Shown here piece after piece: positions 49,873-59,332 of a stretch of DNA of 64,000 bases (the first letter of the stretch is position 1; each line of letters begins with the position of its first letter). Source of the DNA: JAJTGZ01 sp964403525. Its GTDB lineage: Bacteria > Planctomycetota > Phycisphaerae > Phycisphaerales > UBA1924. Under the pieces are notes generated by a model. It was not told where the DNA came from and made no database searches. It saw only the letters and a program-made list of their open reading frames with translations. Where the stretch lies: NCBI GenBank assembly GCA_964403525.1, contig CAYOGE010000003.1, positions 1 to 64,000 on the forward strand. The letters run 5' to 3'. The position numbers and the translations under genes are program-made.

Positions 49873-51603
49873 CTACTCAACCTCCAGGGGCACGATCTCG
49901 AAGCGGTCAACATCGACAAGGCCCATGTCTGTAAGCTTGAGCGAAGGGATTACCGCCAGTGGCAGGAACGAGAGCGGCATGAACGGGTCGCCGTGGCGGT
50001 AGCCGAGCGTGCCGGCCGCGGCCAGGAGATCGGCCTGCTGCTTGATCACCGTTTCGGCGGGCTCGTTGGACATCAGCCCCGCGATCGGGAGCGGCAGCAT
50101 GGCGAGCACGTTTCCGTCACGCACGACACACTGGCCCCCGCCCGCTTCCTGCAGGGCGCGGGCCGCAGCCAGCATATCCCGGTCGCTTGCACCGACGACC
50201 GCGAGGTTGTGCGAATCGTGCCCGACGGTTGAAGCGATGGCACCGGCCTTGAGGCCGAACCCGTGCACAAAGCCCAGCCCGATGTTCCCCGTCGCGTGGT
50301 GACGCTCGATCACGGCGATCTTGAGCACGTCTCGGCTGGCGTCGCTGACGCAGCGGCCGTTGTGAACGCTGGGCTTCATCTGCAGGCTGGCCGTTACGAG
50401 CTGGTGCGGGTGCATGCCGATCACGCGGATGGTTGCGCTGTGCGCCGGCGCTGCGACCGTGAACGAGGCCTCGCTCAGCCCGGGAGCGCACCGCACGGCA
50501 CCGAGCGGAGCGTGGCTCCGGGCCGGCTGTGGAGAAGCGGGGCCAACGTACGCGCCGTCTTGTCCTACACATCGGCCACCGAAATAGACCTGCCCGGGTT
50601 TGATGTCCCGGAGGTCGTCGAAGACGATCATGTCGGCCCTGAAGCCCGGAGCGATCGCCCCCAGGTCGTGCCGCCGGTAGTGGGACGCGGGGTTGATGGA
50701 TGCGATCCGGATCGCAACGACCGGGTCCATCCCAAGACGGATCGCTTTGCGCACGATGTGATCGATGTGGCCCTCGTGGGCGAGGTCCGCCGGGTGCCGG
50801 TCGTCGGTGCAGAAGCAGAAACGATGGGCCGTTTCTACGGTGACGGCCGGTAGAAGCGCTTCGAGGTTGCGGGCTGCGCTCCCCTCACGGATGAAAATAC
50901 GCATGCCCAGTGCGAGTTTCTCTCGTGCTTCTTCGGCGCTGGTGCATTCATGGTCTGAGGTGATCCCGGCGGCGACGTACGCCTGCAGTCGCTTCCCACG
51001 CAGCCCGGGCGCGTGCCCGTCGACGACATGTCCGGCCAGCCCGAGTCTGATCTTCGCGAGCAGGCCGGGATCGGCGCCCACAACCCCCGGAAAGTTCATG
51101 ACCTCGGCGAGCGCAACGACGCGCGGGTCGTTAAAGAACGGGGCCAGGTCGTCGGCTTCCAGGCGTGCGCCAGAGTGCTCGAGGTGGGTTGCGGGCACGC
51201 ACGAGGAGAGCGCGAACAGCGCGTGAAGAGGGAGCCCGACCGAATCGTCCATCAGAAAACGGATGCCGTCGATTCCGAGTACGTTCGCGATTTCGTGGGG
51301 GTCAAAGACCGCGCCCGTGGTGCCGTGTGGCGCGGCCAGACGCACGAACTGTGAGGGGGGGAGGAAGGTTGACTCGACGTGCATGTGGGCGTCGATGAAC
51401 CCGGGGGCGACATATGCGCCCCTGAGGTCGATCGACTGCCGTCCCTTCGCATAGTCGCCGACTCCGGCGATGACGCCGTCGGCCACGGCGATGTTGGCGT
51501 TGTCGATCCGGCCGCTGAACACGTTGACGACGCTGCCGCCGGTGAGGAGGAGGTCGGCGGGTGTGTCGCCGCGGGCCACGCTGAGCAGGTGAGGGGTGAC
51601 CAT
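49873..51603 (-). CDS. ade: Adenine deaminase
   Basis: Deaminates adenine to hypoxanthine, which xanthine dehydrogenase then oxidises. The 576-aa amidohydrolase shows GAYVAPGFIDAHMHVESTFLPPSQF, GTTGAVFDPHEIANVLG, DGHAPGLRGKRLQAYVAAGITSDHECTSAEEAREKL, FCTDDRHPADLAHEGHIDHIVRKAI and the C-terminal ATVGHDSHNLAVVG-like AdeC domain. It is the last gene of the minus-strand xanthine dehydrogenase run, 12 bp after the MocA-like gene. Confidence 0.96.
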   Translation of the reverse strand: MVTPHLLSVARGDTPADLLLTGGSVVNVFSGRIDNANIAVADGVIAGVGDYAKGRQSIDLRGAYVAPGFIDAHMHVESTFLPPSQFVRLAAPHGTTGAVFDPHEIANVLGIDGIRFLMDDSVGLPLHALFALSSCVPATHLEHSGARLEADDLAPFFNDPRVVALAEVMNFPGVVGADPGLLAKIRLGLAGHVVDGHAPGLRGKRLQAYVAAGITSDHECTSAEEAREKLALGMRIFIREGSAARNLEALLPAVTVETAHRFCFCTDDRHPADLAHEGHIDHIVRKAIRLGMDPVVAIRIASINPASHYRRHDLGAIAPGFRADMIVFDDLRDIKPGQVYFGGRCVGQDGAYVGPASPQPARSHAPLGAVRCAPGLSEASFTVAAPAHSATIRVIGMHPHQLVTASLQMKPSVHNGRCVSDASRDVLKIAVIERHHATGNIGLGFVHGFGLKAGAIASTVGHDSHNLAVVGASDRDMLAAARALQEAGGGQCVVRDGNVLAMLPLPIAGLMSNEPAETVIKQQADLLAAAGTLGYRHGDPFMPLSFLPLAVIPSLKLTDMGLVDVDRFEIVPLEVE

Positions 51604-51615
51604 TTCGGGCTTGAT

Positions 51616-52239
51616 TCAGCCGGGGAGGGACTTCAGGTAGTCGTGGAAATCGGCTTGCGTATTGAGGTTCAGGCTGATCGTTGGATCATCGACGGGAAAG
51701 TAGACGGCGCTTGAAGCGATGAGCGTATCGAGTCGCTGGCCCGCGGGGTCGAGCTTTCCCGAATCGATGTCGGTCAGCAGCGTTCGCACCCAGTGGAGCG
51801 GCAGGAAAACCGGGTGGCCGTGCTTACCCATGCATTCGGGGACGCGAGGGGTGTCAAACGCCGCGAGGCCCTCCCACACGATCCGGTCCGGAACGGGCGT
51901 GTCGATGGGGAGCACGAAGCACCCGTCGGTCGTGTTCAGGGGTATTGAGCGCAGGCCGGCGAGGATGCTGGCGAACATGGGGTTGTCCGGATCGGCGGTT
52001 ACCATGTGAGCGGGGGCATCGTCGTGGCGCTCAATCTCCTGACGCACAACCTCGGAGACAACCCAGACGCGCTCAACGCCGACTGCTCTCAGGGCCCGCT
52101 CCTGGAATCGCCACCACACGGTATTGCCATCGCGTACGAGCGCCTTTGGGCCGCCTGCGCGCTTGCCGTGACCGGCCGCCAGCACCACGGCGTGACAGCG
52201 ATCAAGAAACGGTACACAGGTCCCTTCAATCTGCGGCAA
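51616..52239 (-). CDS. MocA-like molybdenum cofactor nucleotidyltransferase
   Basis: A 207-aa MobA/MocA-like protein that should attach CMP (or another nucleotide) to molybdopterin for the neighbouring xanthine dehydrogenase. AVVLAAGHGKRAGGPKAL is the nucleotide-binding signature, FVLPIDTPV supplies the metal-binding Asp and GHPVFLP the late conserved block. No ATG is available; TTG 52239 is used, overlapping the XdhC gene by 14 bp. Equivalent to PucB of Bacillus. Confidence 0.82.
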   Translation of the reverse strand: MPQIEGTCVPFLDRCHAVVLAAGHGKRAGGPKALVRDGNTVWWRFQERALRAVGVERVWVVSEVVRQEIERHDDAPAHMVTADPDNPMFASILAGLRSIPLNTTDGCFVLPIDTPVPDRIVWEGLAAFDTPRVPECMGKHGHPVFLPLHWVRTLLTDIDSGKLDPAGQRLDTLIASSAVYFPVDDPTISLNLNTQADFHDYLKSLPG

Positions 52240-53023
52240 GAGATTTTGCCTCCATCAGGATCTGCGCGGCGATGGAGAGTGCAACCGCTTTGGGCTCTTT
52301 TCCGGTGTCGCCAACGCCGATGGGGCACACGATCCTCTTGATCGCGGCGGCATCGATCCCGGACGCCGCGAGGCGCGTGAAGAGGCAGGCGCGTTTGGAG
52401 CGTGAGCCGATGAGGCCTGTGAATGCCGGCGGGTTCGTGAGCAGCGACTGGAGCAGGTCGTAATCGGTGCCGTGGGAGCACGTCATGACCACCGCGAGCG
52501 TGCGGCCTGGGTGCTGGTGAGCACGTGCGATGCCTTGATCCCAGGCGTGGAGGCGCTCGGCACCGGGGAAGCGGTCGGGGCTGTTCCAGCTTGGGCGGTC
52601 ATCAACGATCGTGATGGCCAGCGAAGAGAAGGAGAGGCAATCGTGCAGAGACTGGGCAACGTGCCCGGCACCGAAGATCACCAGGCGTGCCGGAGCACCG
52701 TGGTACTCGAGGAAGACCTCCATGACCCCGCCGCAACACTGATCTGCGTCAGTCCCGAGCACAAACTTCTCAAATATGTGCGACCGCTTTTCGCAGCAAG
52801 CGCTAGCCGCCTGCAGCACGAGGTGCTCGAAATGGCCTCCGCCGACGGTGCCGACGGCACCGTTTGGCGTCGCGGCGCCGGCGGGCCGCCACAGCATCCG
52901 CGCGCCGGCGTTACGGGGGGTGCTCCCCTGGGTTCGCACGACCGTGATGAGCACGAACTCCTGGCCGCTCCGCTCCAGCTCGGCGGCGGTTCGAAGCACG
53001 CTCTCGTGTTCGGCCATCGGCAT
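52226..53023 (-). CDS. xdhC: XdhC-family molybdoenzyme maturation factor
   Basis: Binds and inserts the sulfurated molybdenum cofactor into xanthine dehydrogenase. The 265-aa protein has GSTPRNAGARML and GTVGGGHFEHLV in the N-terminal domain, and LVIFGAGHVAQSLHDCL (Rossmann-like) with TGLIGSRSKRACLFTRL in the second. Equivalent to PucA. Starts 9 bp after the FAD subunit stop. Confidence 0.92.
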   Translation of the reverse strand: MPMAEHESVLRTAAELERSGQEFVLITVVRTQGSTPRNAGARMLWRPAGAATPNGAVGTVGGGHFEHLVLQAASACCEKRSHIFEKFVLGTDADQCCGGVMEVFLEYHGAPARLVIFGAGHVAQSLHDCLSFSSLAITIVDDRPSWNSPDRFPGAERLHAWDQGIARAHQHPGRTLAVVMTCSHGTDYDLLQSLLTNPPAFTGLIGSRSKRACLFTRLAASGIDAAAIKRIVCPIGVGDTGKEPKAVALSIAAQILMEAKSLAAD

Positions 53024-53032
53024 TGGTGCAGC

Positions 53033-53884
53033 TCAAGCGACTGAAGGCGTCCGGCCCTTGAGACCGTGGTAGAGCAGGCGTGCCAGAACGGTGAGACGGT
53101 ACTCCGCCGTCGAACGGATGTCGTCGATCGGAGCAACATCGGCCTGAAGCGCGGGGACGAAGCCAGACGGCGCGGTGATGGGCCTGCCCCCCACTGCATC
53201 GAGCAGCGATTCCACTCTGCGGCAGCGGCAGACCGTTGGGGCCACGCTGTTGGCAACAACCCGCCAGCGGTCCGTGCCAGCACTTGAGGTGTTTGAAACG
53301 GCTACGCCCACTTTGGTAATCGCCTGGGCACGGCGCGGTCCGACCTTGTAGAACGCCGTGAAGTCGTACGAACGCCGAGGGACGGTGATCGAAGCGATCA
53401 GCTCATCGGGCCTGCGGACGCTTGCTCGATAGCCGGTGTAGTAGTCTGCGAGCGGTACCGACCTCGCACCGGTTGCTGACACCAGCGTGACCGATGCGTC
53501 AAGCGCCATGAGCACGGGCACACCGTCGGCGGCGGGTGAACCGTTGGCGATATTGCCGGCCCAGGTGCCGCGCGTCTGGATCTGAACGGCGCCGACCTGG
53601 CGCGCCGCCTCGATCAGCATGGGAAACTCGCGGGCGGCCTGCGGGTCACGCAGGACGTCCCAATAGGTGATCAGCGCACCGAGTTTCAGAGCATCGCTCT
53701 CCCACGTCAGCGTGCGCAGTTCGCTGACGCCGGAAAGATCAAGGTACGACCGATCATGATCGCGCTGCTTTCCCGGCCAGTGAACCAGAAGATCGGTCGC
53801 TCCGGCCATTGGCACAAGGTCTCCGGCGTGTTGCCTGAGCATTGCGCAGGCCTGCTCGATTGTCTCCGGTGCGTGGACGTTCAT
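53033..53884 (-). CDS. xdhB: Xanthine dehydrogenase FAD-binding subunit
   Basis: Medium subunit carrying FAD, 283 aa from ATG 53884. The family signature is VPMAGATDLLVHW and GTWAGNIANGSPAADGVPVLMALDA, with YRASVRRPDELI later, as in PucC/CoxM-type proteins. Its ATG overlaps the stop of the iron-sulfur subunit as ATGA. The frame open to 54088 lies inside that gene. Confidence 0.93.
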   Translation of the reverse strand: MNVHAPETIEQACAMLRQHAGDLVPMAGATDLLVHWPGKQRDHDRSYLDLSGVSELRTLTWESDALKLGALITYWDVLRDPQAAREFPMLIEAARQVGAVQIQTRGTWAGNIANGSPAADGVPVLMALDASVTLVSATGARSVPLADYYTGYRASVRRPDELIASITVPRRSYDFTAFYKVGPRRAQAITKVGVAVSNTSSAGTDRWRVVANSVAPTVCRCRRVESLLDAVGGRPITAPSGFVPALQADVAPIDDIRSTAEYRLTVLARLLYHGLKGRTPSVA

Positions 53885-54375
53885 TGTGCGCCCCCACCTC
53901 TTGTGCGGTCGGCGTCCATCCACTCCGCCAGCCCGTCCATGATGCCGTCGTAGCCGGTGCAGCGGCAGAGGTTTCCGGCCATGAGCTCTCTTGGTGTCCG
54001 GTCGACGGTCAACTGCGGGTGTTGCTGAATCCAGCGGGCAGTCACGACGACGCCGGGTGTGCAGGCGCCGCACTGGGTTGCACCGCACCGGAGCATGGGC
54101 CCAAGTTCCGCCGGCGGTATCGACTCAACAGTCTCGACGTGCCTGCCGCGGGCCTGAAACGTCGGCACGAGACATGAGTTGACCGGCAGCCCATCCAGGA
54201 GCACGGTGCACGCGCCGCACTCGCCTTCCCCGCACCCTTCTTTGGCACCGGGCAGCCCGAGACGGTAGCGGAGCGTGTCGAGCAGCCGCTCGGTCGGCTC
54301 GACGGCCAGTTCCATCGGTTTACCGTTGACCGTCAGCGAGATGTTGAGCGTTGCGCCCTCAGACGGCTGTTTCAT
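53881..54375 (-). CDS. Xanthine dehydrogenase iron-sulfur subunit
   Basis: Small subunit of 164 aa with two [2Fe-2S] clusters: the plant-type site in GCGEGECGACTVLLDG with a later Cys (NSC), and the second site in CGACTPG plus NLCRCTGYDGI. Equivalent to PucE/CoxS. It overlaps the molybdenum subunit end by 17 bp and the FAD subunit by 4 bp. Confidence 0.95.
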   Translation of the reverse strand: MKQPSEGATLNISLTVNGKPMELAVEPTERLLDTLRYRLGLPGAKEGCGEGECGACTVLLDGLPVNSCLVPTFQARGRHVETVESIPPAELGPMLRCGATQCGACTPGVVVTARWIQQHPQLTVDRTPRELMAGNLCRCTGYDGIMDGLAEWMDADRTRGGGAQ

Positions 54376-56590
54376 CGGGGATCATCGGCATGAGCCGCTC
54401 CGGGGTCAAAGGGATCACCATCGGGTCGGCACCGGTAGCGTTGGCCACCGCGTTCAGGATCGCCGGAGCCGGTCCGTCCATCGGCAATTCGCCAACGCCC
54501 TTGGCTCCGCCGCCACCGTGGGAGTATGGGTTCTCGACGAATACAACGTTGATCGGTGGCACGTCGTCGGCGGTCGGGATGATGTAATTGGTGAGCTGGT
54601 TGTTCACCATCGCCCCGTCTCGGAAGCGGCACTCTTCCATCAGCGCCCAGCCGATGGCCTGCACAACACCCCCCTGCACCTGGCCGCGTGCCAGCACCGG
54701 GTTGAGCACGCGCCCGATGTCCTGTACGGCGGTGAGGTCGAGCACGCGCACGAGGCCGGTGCGCAGGTCAACCTCGACCGTTGCGGCGCACGCACCCCAC
54801 GCGAAGGTGGCGTAGGCGTCGCCCCGGTAGGTCTTTTCGTCGAAATTGATTCCCGGTGGCTGCTGGTAGGTCGCCCGTGCAACCAGTGCCTGGCCGGGGT
54901 TCTGCCGATGCCACTGGATGATGGCTTCTTTGAGGGGGCCGCCCTTACCGCCAGGCAGCGCCGCCTTGGCCGCCAGTTCCGCGCAGGCGCGTTCGATCAA
55001 TCGCCCCACGACCATCACCGTTCGTGACGCGACGGTGGGCCCGGAATTGGGCACTCTCGCCGTGTCGGGGTTGGCGATGAGCACGTCGGCATGCTCAAAC
55101 CCCAGCGCCTCGGCCGCGATCGAGGTGAACACCGTGTTGGTGCCCTGCCCCATCTCGGTGCTGGCGGCGAGCACTTCCACGCGTCCGTCGGGCAGGCCGG
55201 CGACGTCGAGCTTTGAATTCAGATAGACCTCGCCGTTGCCCGTGAAGCCGGCACCGTGGAGCACGGTGGCGACGCCAACGCCGCGCCGCAGGAACGGGTG
55301 CGACGTGTTGAACGCCTGGGATTCACGCCTTTGCTCGTGGTAACGGCCGACTCTGAGCGCTTCTTCCAGGATGTTGAGGCGGTCGGTACCGCCGGCGATC
55401 ACTTGGCCGGTGGAGGTCGTCTGGCCGTCCTTCAGAAGATTGATGCGCCGCAGTTCGACCGGGTCGATGCCGATCGTTGCGGCGATACGGTCCATGTGGC
55501 GTTCGCAGGCAAAGAGCGTTTGCGGCGCGCCGAATCCGCGGAACGCTCCGTAGGGCACGGAGTTGGTCAGCACGGCCCGCCCGTTGATCAAGACGTTGGG
55601 GCACGCGTACGGACCGGCGGCGTGAATGATCCCGCGTGAGAGCACGACCGGAGAGAGCGTGACATAGGCCCCACCGTCCATTAGCACGTCGATCTCCTGG
55701 GCGATCAGGCGTCCGTCTCGGTCAACGCCGGTGCGATGGTGCACGCGCGAAGGGTGCCGCTTGGTGGTAGAGGCCATGTCCTCACCGCGGTCGTAGACGA
55801 TCTTGACGGGCCTGCCCCCGGCTTTGAGCGTCAGGAGCGCAGCGTGCAGGGCGATCGTCGAGGGGTAGTCCTCCTTGCCGCCGAATCCGCCGCCGGTCGG
55901 TGCCTGGATCACGCGCACCCGCGGCTGCTCGCGCCCCAGCGCGTGCCTGAGCGCGTTGAGGACGTAATAGGGGCACTGCATCGAGCCACGAACCACCACT
56001 ACGTCGCCCTCCGGCCCCGGCTCGATCCAGGCGGCCATCGCCTGATTTTCGATGTACACGTGCTCCTGCGCACCCGTCTCGTATGTGCCTTCGATGATTC
56101 GCCAGGCGTCTCTCAGTGCGGCCTCGGTGTTGCCTTTCTGGATGCGCAGCGATTTGATGGTGTTGTCGCTGCCGCGTTGAACCTGATCGGCGCGGGGCAC
56201 TTGGCGGTAGTCGAAAACGGCGGGCAACGGGTCGGCTTCTACCTTCACCGCGGCGACGGCGCGTCGGAGCTGGTCGCGGTCTGGGTGGGCGAGCAGCACG
56301 ACGGCTTCGTGGATGTGGCGCGTCTGCTGAGCGACCAGCACTGGCTGGTCGTTCTCGATGAGGTAGGTCTCGTTCGGGCCCGGAACGTCTCGGTGGTCCA
56401 CGATCACAAACTGGGACCAGTCGATCGACGGGTCGAACCGGATCGCCTTGATCGTCCCGCGGGCGATGGGCGATCGGACGGTCATCCCCCAGAGGCATCC
56501 GTCGATGGCGGAGTCGTCGAGATAGGCTTCTTTGCCGGTGAGCTTGGCCAAGCCTTCCAGCCGCGGCATCGATCGGTTGCTCGGAACCAT
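54359..56590 (-). CDS. xdhA: Xanthine dehydrogenase molybdenum-binding subunit
   Basis: Large subunit of 743 aa that oxidises hypoxanthine and xanthine to urate. Seen are GTIKAIRFD, GGFGGKEDYP (cofactor loop), GAFRGFGAPQTLFACERHMDRIA, GTNTVFTSIAAEALGFEHADV and the late VKGVGELP-type KGVGELPMDGPAPAILNAVANA containing the catalytic Glu. It starts the operon xdhA - FeS - xdhB - xdhC - mocA-like - ade. TAGAAT lies 5 nt before the ATG. Equivalent to PucD. Confidence 0.95.
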   Translation of the reverse strand: MVPSNRSMPRLEGLAKLTGKEAYLDDSAIDGCLWGMTVRSPIARGTIKAIRFDPSIDWSQFVIVDHRDVPGPNETYLIENDQPVLVAQQTRHIHEAVVLLAHPDRDQLRRAVAAVKVEADPLPAVFDYRQVPRADQVQRGSDNTIKSLRIQKGNTEAALRDAWRIIEGTYETGAQEHVYIENQAMAAWIEPGPEGDVVVVRGSMQCPYYVLNALRHALGREQPRVRVIQAPTGGGFGGKEDYPSTIALHAALLTLKAGGRPVKIVYDRGEDMASTTKRHPSRVHHRTGVDRDGRLIAQEIDVLMDGGAYVTLSPVVLSRGIIHAAGPYACPNVLINGRAVLTNSVPYGAFRGFGAPQTLFACERHMDRIAATIGIDPVELRRINLLKDGQTTSTGQVIAGGTDRLNILEEALRVGRYHEQRRESQAFNTSHPFLRRGVGVATVLHGAGFTGNGEVYLNSKLDVAGLPDGRVEVLAASTEMGQGTNTVFTSIAAEALGFEHADVLIANPDTARVPNSGPTVASRTVMVVGRLIERACAELAAKAALPGGKGGPLKEAIIQWHRQNPGQALVARATYQQPPGINFDEKTYRGDAYATFAWGACAATVEVDLRTGLVRVLDLTAVQDIGRVLNPVLARGQVQGGVVQAIGWALMEECRFRDGAMVNNQLTNYIIPTADDVPPINVVFVENPYSHGGGGAKGVGELPMDGPAPAILNAVANATGADPMVIPLTPERLMPMIPDETAV

Positions 56591-56595
56591 TGGTC

Positions 56596-56601
56596 ATTCT
56601 A
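56596..56601 (-). promoter_or_regulatory. Candidate -10 hexamer of the xanthine dehydrogenase operon
   Basis: TAGAAT on the minus strand ends 5 nt before ATG 56590; no Shine-Dalgarno sequence. Confidence 0.5.
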
Positions 56602-56707
56602 CGCTGCAGGCACGCGTCGACCGCCCCGGGTGTGCGCGGAGCGTTGGACGTTGGCGTCTGGCGAAGGCGAAGCGGCGGTTGGCAACGGATAAAGGGCGTG
56701 GGCAACG

Positions 56708-56713
56708 TACGAT
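56708..56713 (+). promoter_or_regulatory. Candidate -10 hexamer of the GT2-DUF2062 gene
   Basis: TACGAT ends 7 nt before GTG 56721 and supports that start. Confidence 0.45.
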
Positions 56714-56720
56714 CAGTGCA

Positions 56721-58034
56721 GTGACAAGCCCGCGCGAGATTACAGCCAACTCAGCCGATTCCGGAGAATCGCTCGCCCCGCGCGTCGCGGTGCTTGTACC
56801 GGTCTATAACCACGCCTCGGCCGTCGAGGGGGTTCTGGCGGGGCTCGCCCGCCATGAACTGCCGATTCTCGTTGTTAATGACGGCTCGACCGACGGCACG
56901 GCCGGAGCGGTCGCTCGCTGGCAGCGTGAGGGGGACACCAGACCGGGTCCGCTGCGCCGCGTGCTCACGCACCCGGCCAATCAAGGGAAGGCCGCGGCGC
57001 TTCGAACGGGATTTGCAGAAGCCGCGCGCCTGGGCTTCACGCACGCGGCGACGATCGATGCTGACGGCCAGCACGACCCCGCGGACCTTGGACAGCTCAT
57101 TGCGCTGTGCAGTGCGCACCCGACAGCGCTGATTGTCGGCGCGCGTGTGAAACAGGGGTCGCACGCTCCGCGCGCCAGCCGCATCGGCAGGACACTCTCC
57201 AACTGGCTTGTCTGGCTGGAGAGCGGTGTCTCGGTGACAGATAGCCAATCGGGCATGCGTGTGTATCCGGTGGCCAAGATGCACGCACTTGCCGGGAGTG
57301 CGCCCCGCTATGGATTTGAGACCGAGGTGCTCGCACGCGCCGGTTGGAACGCCGTCGAGGTGGTTGAGGCACCGATACGTTGTATCTATCAAGTGCCGGG
57401 GGGACGGACAACGCATTTTCGCCTCGTGGGCGACACGCTTTCATCGGTACGGATGCACGCCGGCCTGCTGGCTCGGGCGCATTTGCCGGGGCCAGAGCGT
57501 CCGGACCGGGGGGACGATGACCGAACTGGAACCATCCCGCGCAGGCTCGGCCGGTGGTTCAGCCCGCGACGCCTGCTGCGGATGGCACGCGGGCAAGGGC
57601 CGTCTCGCGAGCGGCTCGCGGCGTCGGTCGGCGTCGGACTGCTGATGGCGACCCTCCCTGTATACGGTGTCAAGACCGTTATCTGTTTGTGGCTTTCGGG
57701 CCGCTTTCGCCTTCACCCATTGGCGGTGGTTGGCACTTCCAGCCTTTCGACCCCGCCCCTTGGGTTGTTGTTCGCCGCGGTCTCGATCGGCGTCGGCGGG
57801 CTTCTGCTGCACGGGAAACTCCCCGATCTATCCGGCATCGATCTGCAGCAAGCATCCAAGTGGTCGATCGTAAACGCCCTGATCGTCGAGTGGCTTGTCG
57901 GGAGCGTGGTCACCGGTGTTGTTCTCGGCCTGCTTGCCTACTACGCGCTGCGCGCAGCGCTGGCGTTGCCGGCTACACAAGAGCTGCCGACGGAGGTCGG
58001 GCCGGGGTCACCACCGGTCCAGCCGCTTCAGTAA
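56721..58034 (+). CDS. Glycosyltransferase family 2 fused to DUF2062
   Basis: A 437-aa protein. Residues about 15-240 form a GT2 domain of the DPM1-like branch: VLVPVYNHASAVEGVL, VVNDGSTDGT, TIDADGQHDPADL (metal-binding DxD-like) and SGMRVYPV. The C-terminal part has the DUF2062 membrane domain (ERLAASVGVGLLMATLPVYGVKTVICLW, then two more helices). This fusion is frequent in aryl-polyene and flexirubin-type loci. GTG 56721 is chosen over the ORF start at 56532, which overlaps xdhA; the TACGAT 7 nt upstream agrees. The 3' end overlaps the convergent flavoprotein gene by 62 bp. Confidence 0.85.
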   Translation: MTSPREITANSADSGESLAPRVAVLVPVYNHASAVEGVLAGLARHELPILVVNDGSTDGTAGAVARWQREGDTRPGPLRRVLTHPANQGKAAALRTGFAEAARLGFTHAATIDADGQHDPADLGQLIALCSAHPTALIVGARVKQGSHAPRASRIGRTLSNWLVWLESGVSVTDSQSGMRVYPVAKMHALAGSAPRYGFETEVLARAGWNAVEVVEAPIRCIYQVPGGRTTHFRLVGDTLSSVRMHAGLLARAHLPGPERPDRGDDDRTGTIPRRLGRWFSPRRLLRMARGQGPSRERLAASVGVGLLMATLPVYGVKTVICLWLSGRFRLHPLAVVGTSSLSTPPLGLLFAAVSIGVGGLLLHGKLPDLSGIDLQQASKWSIVNALIVEWLVGSVVTGVVLGLLAYYALRAALALPATQELPTEVGPGSPPVQPLQ

Positions 58035-59319
58035 ACAGCGCCAGTTCAAGGGGTGGCTCGTCTGCCAGAACAAACGGGGCACGCCGGGGAGAGAGCGCGT
58101 GGTACTGCTGCAGCCACACGCAGAAGTGAAAGGCCGCTTGCCGCCATCGCAGCTTCCAAGGCTGTCGCGGGAAGACCTGGCCCGCGAGCACCGAAATGAT
58201 CGCGCCGGGCATTTGCAAAGGGCCGCTGCCGTGCACGAACAACTCTCGGAAGGAGTGTTTGTAGAAGTCGTTGATCAGTCGCCAGAACGGCCGCGTGCCG
58301 CGTTCAATGTAGCGGATGTGGCGTGCCCGCGCAGAACGCGGGCTGAGCTTGCCATTGAGCATCTCCGCGGCGAGCTCTGCGGCGTGAGCAGAACTCATCA
58401 TGGCCAGCGTCACGCCGGTAGAAAAGATCGGATCGAGAAAGCAAGCGGCGTCGCCGACCATGAAATAGCCGGGGCCAGCGTACGGTCGGCAGCGGTAGCT
58501 GAAGTCCGCGAGCACCATGTTGTCGGCCGGGCCCGTCGCGCTGCGCATCCGGTGGCGTACGACGGGGCAGCGCGACAGCGCCCACTGGAGCGTTCTGGCT
58601 GGTGGGACGTTCAGTGTTCGCGCAAATGAAGGGCGGGTGACGAACCCGACGCTGGTTCTTGTCTCGTTCAGGGCGATCACCCAGAACCAGCCCTCGGCAC
58701 ACATGAAGATGCCGGGATGGCCCGACTCGTTGCCCTCGGGTCTTTCGACGCCTTCGAAGTGTTGGAAATAGGCGACCTTCTGCAACTCCGGGTCGTTGAA
58801 GTTCTTCCGAAGCTTCAACGCGCGACCGACCAACGTTCCGTGGCCCGACGCGTCAAGCATCAATCGCCCGTTTACCGCCCCTTCTTCGGTTTCAAGCTCT
58901 ACATCGTTCTCTGATAGCCTAGTAATTGCGCGGACAGGCCTGCCTTCAAAGACATCTGCTCCCGCTTCTCTCGCCTTGCCGAGGAGCAGTTTGTCCAGTT
59001 TCGACCGTTCGATGTTGAACACGGGGGTGCCGGGGAGGAGCCCGTCGGTGAATGAGAATCGGCGCGTCTTGGTGTCGTTGCCGAAACCAAATTCCGCGCC
59101 GTATTTCGGCACATGCGGGAGTTGCAGCACGGCCTGTTCAAGCCCCAACTGCCTGAGAAGCAGCGTTGTTCGCGGCAAGATCGACTCGCCGATGTGAAAC
59201 CTGGGGTGCCGGTCCTTTTCCAGCACGCAGACACGAAGGCCCGCTTTGGCCAGCAGGATGGCTGCCGTCGAGCCGGCAGGACCACCCCCGGCAATCACGA
59301 CGTCGTACGAGCCATTCAT
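57973..59319 (-). CDS. Flavin-dependent halogenase-like oxidoreductase
   Basis: A 448-aa FAD protein. DVVIAGGGPAGSTAAILLAKAG is the N-terminal GxGxxG, HPRFHIGESILP is the halogenase/geranylgeranyl-reductase segment and FMVGDAACFLDPIFSTGV closes the flavin site. The halogenase marker WxWxIP appears as WFWVIA, without the Pro, so halogenation is uncertain and a monooxygenase or dehydrogenase role is possible. Similar genes accompany aryl-polyene and resorcinol clusters. GGAGA lies just before the ATG. The C-terminal 60 residues, after ISVLAGQVF, are extra. Confidence 0.8.
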   Translation of the reverse strand: MNGSYDVVIAGGGPAGSTAAILLAKAGLRVCVLEKDRHPRFHIGESILPRTTLLLRQLGLEQAVLQLPHVPKYGAEFGFGNDTKTRRFSFTDGLLPGTPVFNIERSKLDKLLLGKAREAGADVFEGRPVRAITRLSENDVELETEEGAVNGRLMLDASGHGTLVGRALKLRKNFNDPELQKVAYFQHFEGVERPEGNESGHPGIFMCAEGWFWVIALNETRTSVGFVTRPSFARTLNVPPARTLQWALSRCPVVRHRMRSATGPADNMVLADFSYRCRPYAGPGYFMVGDAACFLDPIFSTGVTLAMMSSAHAAELAAEMLNGKLSPRSARARHIRYIERGTRPFWRLINDFYKHSFRELFVHGSGPLQMPGAIISVLAGQVFPRQPWKLRWRQAAFHFCVWLQQYHALSPRRAPFVLADEPPLELALFTEAAGPVVTPARPPSAALV

Positions 59320-59332
59320 CGGGTTCTCCAGT

